A stretch of 17,567 nucleotides of DNA, taken from the NCBI GenBank assembly GCA_019241495.1, contig JAFAWZ010000226.1:1-17567 (forward strand). The letters run 5' to 3'. Source of the DNA: Acidimicrobiales bacterium (lineage in GTDB: Bacteria > Actinomycetota > Acidimicrobiia > Acidimicrobiales > Palsa-688). The notes under the pieces were generated by a model that was not told where the DNA came from, did not search any database, and was given only the letters and a program-made list of their open reading frames with translations. The translations under genes and the position numbers were made by a program. Positions 13,504 to 17,567 of this stretch are shown here, in pieces (position 1 is the first letter of the stretch; the number at the start of each line of letters is the position of its first letter).

Positions 13504-14045
13504 GTGATCGTTCCTGACACGAAGGACTGGACATGGGTACTCGAACGCCGGTGTCCCCAATGTGGCTTTGACGCGTCCGCCGTGTTCGCACCCGACGTCC
13601 CCGGCATGATCCGCGAGAACATTGTGGCTTGGAACGATCTTCTGGTGCTCGGCGCGGTCCGTCGCGGGCGCCCGGACGACCGAACGTGGTCAACGCTGGA
13701 GTACGCATGCCACGTTCGTGACGTTACCGGCGCTACTGGGAACGAGTGAGGTTGATGCTCAGCGAAGATGATCCGCTTTTCGCCAACTGGGACCAAGACA
13801 CTACCGCCATCGAGGATCGTTACGACTCCCAGGAGCCCGCCTTGGTCGTCGGCGAGCTTGCCGCAGCCGCAGAGGCCCATGCCGCCCAGTTGGAAGCGGT
13901 GGACGGCGAGAACTGGCAACGCCCGGGTCGACGCAGCGATGGCGCGTCTTTCACCATGGCGACTATTTCGCGCTACATGATCCACGACCTAGTACACCAT
14001 GTATGGGACGTAAGAAGACACATCATCGGAGTGAACACCGCCTGA
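13504..14045 (+). pseudogene. DinB-family protein gene with a one-base deletion
   Basis: Two abutting frames together encode one ~180-residue DinB-like protein. Frame 1 (13504-13725) starts DTKDWTWVLERRCPQCGFDAS, with a conserved CPxCGFD, and runs to YACHVRDV. Frame 2 resumes at about 13728 with RRYWERVRLMLSEDDPLFANWD and ends YMIHDLVHHVWDVR before TGA at 14043-14045. Inserting one base at 13725/13726 (GTT then AC) joins them and restores a Tyr codon. The His of ACHVRDV and the HD-x-x-HH pair match the DinB/YfiT three-histidine metal site; many such proteins are thiol-S-transferase-like, but the substrate here is unknown. As sequenced, the product would be an 81-residue fragment lacking the HD-x-x-HH half. 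Confidence 0.85.
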
Positions 14046-14057
14046 GACGAAGTTCGC

Positions 14058-15539
14058 TCAGCCGGTTTCCTGGACTCGCTGCCAAGACTCGGACGCTGCA
14101 GGGATCCTCAGGTCCTTCAGCACAGTTCGAGCAGCCCAATAGCCGCAAAGCCCGTGCACCCCGGCGCCCGGAGGAGTGGCAGCAGAGCACAGATACACAC
14201 CGTCGATCCCCGTGCGGTACGGGTTCCATGAGACCCTCGGGCGGAACACGGTTTGGCGGAGCGTGGCAACCCCACCACCGATATCGCCACCAAAATGGTT
14301 GGGGTTGTGCATTTCGCTCTCCCAAGCGGTGGTCGCCGTGCGAGCCATCACCAAGTCACGAAAGCCAGGCGCGAAACGCTCGATCTGGGTCTCGATCCTA
14401 TCGGTCATGTCCAGAGTCGAACCAGGCGGGACATGGCAGTAGGCCCACAGCGTGTGACGACCATCTGGAGCGCGCGACGAATCGACCACCCCGGGTTGTG
14501 CGACGATGCAGAACGGCCGTTCCGGGTGAAGGCCCGCGCTCACCTCCAACTCACTCAGCGCTACCTCCTCGAAGGTGCCGCAGACATGTACGGTGCCCGC
14601 TTCCCGGCATGCCGGTGCAGTCCAGGGAACCGGCCCACTCAACGCCCAGTCCACTTTGCAGACCCCCGGCCCATAACGGAACCTTCTGAAACCTCGGCGG
14701 GCTCGCGGGCCCAGACGATTAGCTGCCATCGACACCAATTGCGTAGTCGACACGTCTAACAGAGTCGCCCGACCCGCCCGGATGTCACCCAGGTCCCTGA
14801 CCCACCGCTCCGTTACCACCTCTACGCCGTAGTCGGTAAGTTCCGCGATAAGGGCATCGGCTATCCGGGCACTACCCCCCTCGACTATTGGCCAGCCTGT
14901 CGCGTGCCCTAGCATGGTGAACAGCAGAGCGAACGACCCCGTTAGTGGCGACCTCAAGGGACGCATCGAGTGTGCGGCCGCTCCACCAAACAAGGCGCGT
15001 GCCTCGTCAGTCCGAAACTGACGAACCAAGTCGCTGGCCGGAAACAAGCCGATCAGCCCGAAGCGGGCCATCCCAACCGGGCTTCGAGGTGCCGATCGCA
15101 ACGGGGCCAGCACGCTCGAGAGGATGCCCTCGCAGTCCCCGACCAAAGGACTCAACAAACGGCGATACTTCCTCGCGTCGATGCCGAGGCCCGCCGCCGT
15201 ATCATCTAGCGACCGTCGCAACACTGCTGCCCGTCCCCCGTCCAGTGGATGGGCCAGTACGACCGGGGAATGAAGCAAGCGTACCCCGCGTCTATCCAGG
15301 TCGACAGACCTGAAGAAACGCGACACCGATAACAGAGGATGCACCGCCGAGCAGACATCATGACGAAACCCGGGCAGCGTGACCTCCGACGTCCGGCAGC
15401 CCCCACCAGGAACGTCCGCTCCCTCATAGACAGTCACCCCAAGCCCGGCCCGGGCCAACATGACCGCAGCGGCCAGACCGTTCGGCCCCGACCCCACCAC
15501 CGCTATATCGGCAACCTCACCGGCGAGCGCTCCGCTCAT
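14058..15539 (-). CDS. FAD-dependent oxidoreductase, phytoene-desaturase/PYROXD2-like
   Basis: A 493-residue flavoprotein. The N-terminal dinucleotide-binding motif VVGSGPNGLAAA has G16-x-G18-x-x-G21, the acidic strand-2 end is Glu39 (VTVYEG), and PGGGCRTSEVTLPGFRHD with SAVHP is typical of the phytoene desaturase-like amine-oxidase superfamily. The C-terminal FAD-binding block is GVYLCSAATPPGAGVHGLCGYWAA. Members dehydrogenate, isomerise or saturate polyenes and other lipids; the actual substrate is unknown, and no carotenoid genes are nearby. ATG 15539 directly precedes the Rossmann motif; a weak CGGAG lies adjacent. It follows the luciferase-like gene by 147 nt on the same strand, perhaps co-transcribed, and converges with the DinB gene 12 nt away. 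Confidence 0.85.
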   Translation of the reverse strand: MSGALAGEVADIAVVGSGPNGLAAAVMLARAGLGVTVYEGADVPGGGCRTSEVTLPGFRHDVCSAVHPLLSVSRFFRSVDLDRRGVRLLHSPVVLAHPLDGGRAAVLRRSLDDTAAGLGIDARKYRRLLSPLVGDCEGILSSVLAPLRSAPRSPVGMARFGLIGLFPASDLVRQFRTDEARALFGGAAAHSMRPLRSPLTGSFALLFTMLGHATGWPIVEGGSARIADALIAELTDYGVEVVTERWVRDLGDIRAGRATLLDVSTTQLVSMAANRLGPRARRGFRRFRYGPGVCKVDWALSGPVPWTAPACREAGTVHVCGTFEEVALSELEVSAGLHPERPFCIVAQPGVVDSSRAPDGRHTLWAYCHVPPGSTLDMTDRIETQIERFAPGFRDLVMARTATTAWESEMHNPNHFGGDIGGGVATLRQTVFRPRVSWNPYRTGIDGVYLCSAATPPGAGVHGLCGYWAARTVLKDLRIPAASESWQRVQETG

Positions 15540-15686
15540 CTCCGAAAGTCAGCCCATCCCAAGAAGCTCGGCACATGGCAACAGTACCGAGGCAGTCGTT
15601 TCAGTACCGAGACCGTGGGACGAGACGGCCCGAGGGCCTTGGTGACGGTGTGGGCGATGGCGTCCGCCCCCACTGGGCCCACCGCT

Positions 15687-16760
15687 TCAGGAGGGCGGCA
15701 CCATGCAGACGGCGGCGACGTCCCGTAACACCGCCTCCTTTTCCGACAGCGACGGGAGGATGACCAGTTGGTTCAGGCCGGCCTCCTCCAGCTCGGCTAC
15801 CCGTCGCCGCATCTGTTCGGGCGTGGCGATGATGCACGTGGCCTCGAGCAGCTCGGCGGTGAGGAACCCGCTCTCTGACGGCTCGACCCAACAGTTGTGA
15901 CCCATGTGCGCGACGAGATGGCGTTCGGCGTCGGGTAAAGCGTCCATTCGAGCGAGGTAGTCATCCCATATGTCGGACAGAAGCCCTGGTGGCCTTCGAC
16001 CGAACTGCAACCACTGCTCGTAGGCGAAGTGGACCGCGGCCATGGCCATCGGCCCGCACTGGGCTCGGACTCGAGGGGAATCCGGTGCCTCTCCTGGCTG
16101 TAGCACCGAGATAGCGGTCAGAACGGCGAGTGGGAAGTGCTCCTGATCGAGGACTCGTCCCTGCTCTTTCATGGTTCTAGAGAGGCGATCACGGTAGCGG
16201 ACGACATGATCGGATGTTGGGGGAAGGTTCGTGATTATGCCGTCTCCTCGGCGGACCGCTGCAGAGAGTGCCTTTGGCCCGAATGCTGAGACATATAAGG
16301 GTATTCGAGGAGAGAAGCTCACGAATCCGGCGTCTGGCATCAGGTGTCGAGTCAGAACCTCCACGCCTTGGCGCTCGGAGCGGAAGTCATCCCCGCTGAG
16401 GAGCACCCGCAACTCGGCCAGGTAGTCGTCAAAGCGGGCGGCGCTCATCGGACGGCCTCCCTCGATCCGCATGGCGGTGTGGCCGGAACCCATCCCGCAG
16501 AAAACCCGGCCGGGCGCAATGAGGTTCAATGAGGCCAACGCAGCTGCCGTGACCGAGGCTCGGCGCGTCCCGGCCACGGCCACTCCGGTACCAATCTGCA
16601 TCCGAGTGGTGCGGTCAGCGATGAGAGCCAGGGTGGCATAGCAGTCCGACCACAGCATCTGGCTGTCGGCCACCCAAAAGTGGGAGTAGCCAAGTTGCTC
16701 CGCGAGGATGGCGTAGCCAACATCATCGATCTTCGCTGCCGCGCATACCCCGAAATCCAC
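15687..16760 (-). CDS. LLM-class (luciferase-like) F420-dependent oxidoreductase
   Basis: A 357-residue TIM-barrel protein of the bacterial luciferase-like family. DFGVCAAAKIDDVGYAILAEQLG opens the barrel, then YSHFWVADSQMLWSDCYATLALIA, TRMQIGTGVAVAGTR, LNLIAPGRVFCGMGSGH, PLYVSAFGPKAL and GDGIITNL follow in the usual order, with ATPEQMRRRVAELEEAGLNQLVILPS at the C-terminus. Family members use F420 or FMN; F420 is the better guess in this taxon. Length is normal (330-360). The start is GTG 16760; nothing upstream resembles a strong Shine-Dalgarno. Upstream of the FAD oxidoreductase gene on the same strand, so the two may serve one redox pathway; substrate unknown. Confidence 0.85.
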   Translation of the reverse strand: MDFGVCAAAKIDDVGYAILAEQLGYSHFWVADSQMLWSDCYATLALIADRTTRMQIGTGVAVAGTRRASVTAAALASLNLIAPGRVFCGMGSGHTAMRIEGGRPMSAARFDDYLAELRVLLSGDDFRSERQGVEVLTRHLMPDAGFVSFSPRIPLYVSAFGPKALSAAVRRGDGIITNLPPTSDHVVRYRDRLSRTMKEQGRVLDQEHFPLAVLTAISVLQPGEAPDSPRVRAQCGPMAMAAVHFAYEQWLQFGRRPPGLLSDIWDDYLARMDALPDAERHLVAHMGHNCWVEPSESGFLTAELLEATCIIATPEQMRRRVAELEEAGLNQLVILPSLSEKEAVLRDVAAVCMVPPS

Positions 16761-17215
16761 GGCCGCTTACCTGATGTCTCTGTTCAAAATCTGCCGTTCT
16801 GCACGGACCATTGGCTCAGGTTAGTCCTGCTGCGGGCCACGATAGCGGGCCTTCACCGAGCGTCGGTAACACACGACATGCGTGCATCGACCCGGCACAG
16901 CCGACGAGCAGCATGTTCGCCTTGACGCCTACACCGCTTGGAGAGGAGCGGAAGGTGTAGGGATCGAACCTGCGAAGACGGGCCGCCCGTCCGCCGATCC
17001 GGTGTTGGTCGTCATGAACATCTTTTGCCGAGGCGGAGAGACCCACGGCGATGAGACTACGACAGCACGAGGCTCGCAAATCGCGGTCGCACGTTGCGCG
17101 GTACTCCCGGGCGTCCCGACGAATAGGGCGCGAGCCCGGCTATCAATGACAACTGGGCCGTACGGTTCCGGGACGCTCGAGTTGAGCATTCTGGGACCTG
17201 TCCGATCACCGCGAT
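16761..17215. other. 455-nt intergenic region with a hairpin and a T-arm-like motif
   Basis: No supported gene; frames here have no recognisable family. CCTACACC (16928-16935) is perfectly inverted as GGTGTAGG (16954-16961), with an internal CGCT/AGCG sub-stem, giving a stable hairpin. Directly after it, on the minus strand, GGTTCGATCCC (16970-16960) looks like a tRNA T-loop, but no cloverleaf fits. The rest is unremarkable. Confidence 0.45.
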
Positions 17216-17258
17216 CATACACGCGCCGTACACCCGCAACGTGTATGATAGGTGTATG
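17216..17258 (+). promoter_or_regulatory. vapB promoter with operator repeats
   Basis: TATGAT (17244-17249), 6 nt, then ATG 17256: a leaderless start. Around it are CATACAC (17216-17222), GTACAC (17228-17233), GTGTATG (17241-17247) and GTGTATG (17252-17258); the last two are direct repeats and are inverted with respect to the first. One repeat covers the -10 box and the other the start codon, as expected for binding sites of an autoregulating RHH antitoxin. Confidence 0.6.
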
Positions 17259-17468
17259 AGCCGAGTTCGCACGAACATAGAGATCGACGACACTTACGTG
17301 CACGCAGTTATGGAGCGCTATGGCCTGCGGACCAAAACTGAGGCTGTCGACCTCGCCCTTCGCCACCTCGCTGGACAACCGATGACCCGCGACGAAGCCC
17401 TCGCGATGCGTGGCGCCAAAGCGATCGGCAAGGTGCCCGCCGACACTGGTCCTACCCGAATTCGATGA
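17256..17468 (+). CDS. vapB: VapB-family antitoxin
   Basis: A 70-residue ribbon-helix-helix antitoxin. RVRTNIEIDDTYVHAVMERYGLRTKTEAVDLALRHL (3-38) is the standard VapB DNA-binding domain, and DEALAMRGAKA near 49-59 is the usual toxin-facing segment. ATG 17256 is chosen over the upstream GTG 17241 because the SRVRTNIEIDD start is conserved and the -10 box lies 6 nt before it. The stop overlaps the vapC start by 3 nt (ATGA). The partner blocks the VapC nuclease and the pair represses its own promoter via the repeats at 17216-17258. Confidence 0.9.
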   Translation: MSRVRTNIEIDDTYVHAVMERYGLRTKTEAVDLALRHLAGQPMTRDEALAMRGAKAIGKVPADTGPTRIR

Positions 17469-17567
17469 TCCTCGCCGACACCTCGGCTTGGGTCGAGTAC
17501 GACCGCGCCACCGAGAGCCGCGTCGATCAGCGGGTATCGGAGCTCGTCGCCAGCGACGGTCCGTTGG
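17465..17567 (+). CDS. vapC: VapC-type PIN-domain toxin, 5' part
   Basis: Only the first ~34 residues are in the window. MILADTSAWVEYDR is the classic PIN-domain opening, with the first catalytic Asp at residue 5 in LADTSAWVE; the frame continues through the window end. PIN toxins of this family are Mg2+-dependent ribonucleases that cut tRNA or rRNA. ATG 17465 overlaps the vapB TGA as ATGA. Whether the later catalytic acids are kept cannot be seen. Confidence 0.88.
   Translation, partial: MILADTSAWVEYDRATESRVDQRVSELVASDGPL

Noticed and set aside
14003..14759. Plus-strand open frames (228 and 168 residues) within the FAD oxidoreductase gene
   Set aside because: They are antisense to conserved C-terminal FAD-binding sequence and have low-complexity composition.
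16945..17040. Possible tRNA on the minus strand because of GGTTCGATCCC
   Set aside because: The T-stem has a mismatch, no matching 5' acceptor strand, D-arm or anticodon arm could be found, and the motif is next to an unrelated hairpin.
16929..17378. A 149-residue minus-strand open frame across the vapB promoter
   Set aside because: It is antisense to vapB and its operator repeats and shows no family resemblance.

Overview
The window looks like chromosomal DNA from a high-GC actinobacterium. The clues are an InhA-like enoyl reductase inside a type II fatty-acid synthesis cluster, F420-type oxidoreductases, many GTG/TTG starts, and promoter -10 boxes sitting directly in front of start codons (leaderless mRNAs). 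An Acidimicrobiia-like or other uncultured actinobacterial lineage is my guess, not something the sequence proves. No rRNA, convincing tRNA, CRISPR array or intact transposase was seen.

Layout. (1) 1-3758, lipid core: the 3' end of inorganic pyrophosphatase, then acpP (-), fabI-fabG-fabZ (+) and fabF (-). Together they supply the acyl carrier and the condensing, ketoreducing, dehydrating and enoyl-reducing steps of FAS-II elongation. fabI and fabF, on opposite strands, have nearly identical promoter-start regions. (2) 3827-6697 (+): a KimA/APC-type transporter with an extra C-terminal OB-fold domain, followed 6 nt later by a small SAM methyltransferase. (3) 8583-6711 (-): a compact operon of a UbiE-like methyltransferase, a UbiA-like membrane protein and an MmcQ/YjbR protein. 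(4) 8839-9433 (+): a ribbon-helix-helix antitoxin and MazF-type toxin. (5) 9577-14045, an accessory stretch with many broken genes: a one-TM hypothetical protein, a frameshifted SAM methyltransferase fragment, a six-TM protein, a 547-nt gene-free stretch, a cupin, a truncated SnoaL-like protein, a frameshifted F420-dependent NADP oxidoreductase, a ~150-bp two-step inverted-repeat element and a frameshifted DinB-family gene. (6) 16760-14058 (-): a luciferase-like F420 oxidoreductase and a phytoene-desaturase-like FAD oxidoreductase, probably co-transcribed. (7) 17216-17567: a VapBC module with visible operator repeats; vapC runs off the end.

Most notable points: the transporter-OB fusion, which joins two proteins that I recall as separately encoded neighbours in other actinobacteria; the nested inverted-repeat element between two divergent frameshifted genes; the clustering of frameshifts in 10.2-14.0 kb (gene decay or consensus errors); the repeated TANNNT-6 nt-start architecture; and an InhA-type FabI with a short substrate loop.
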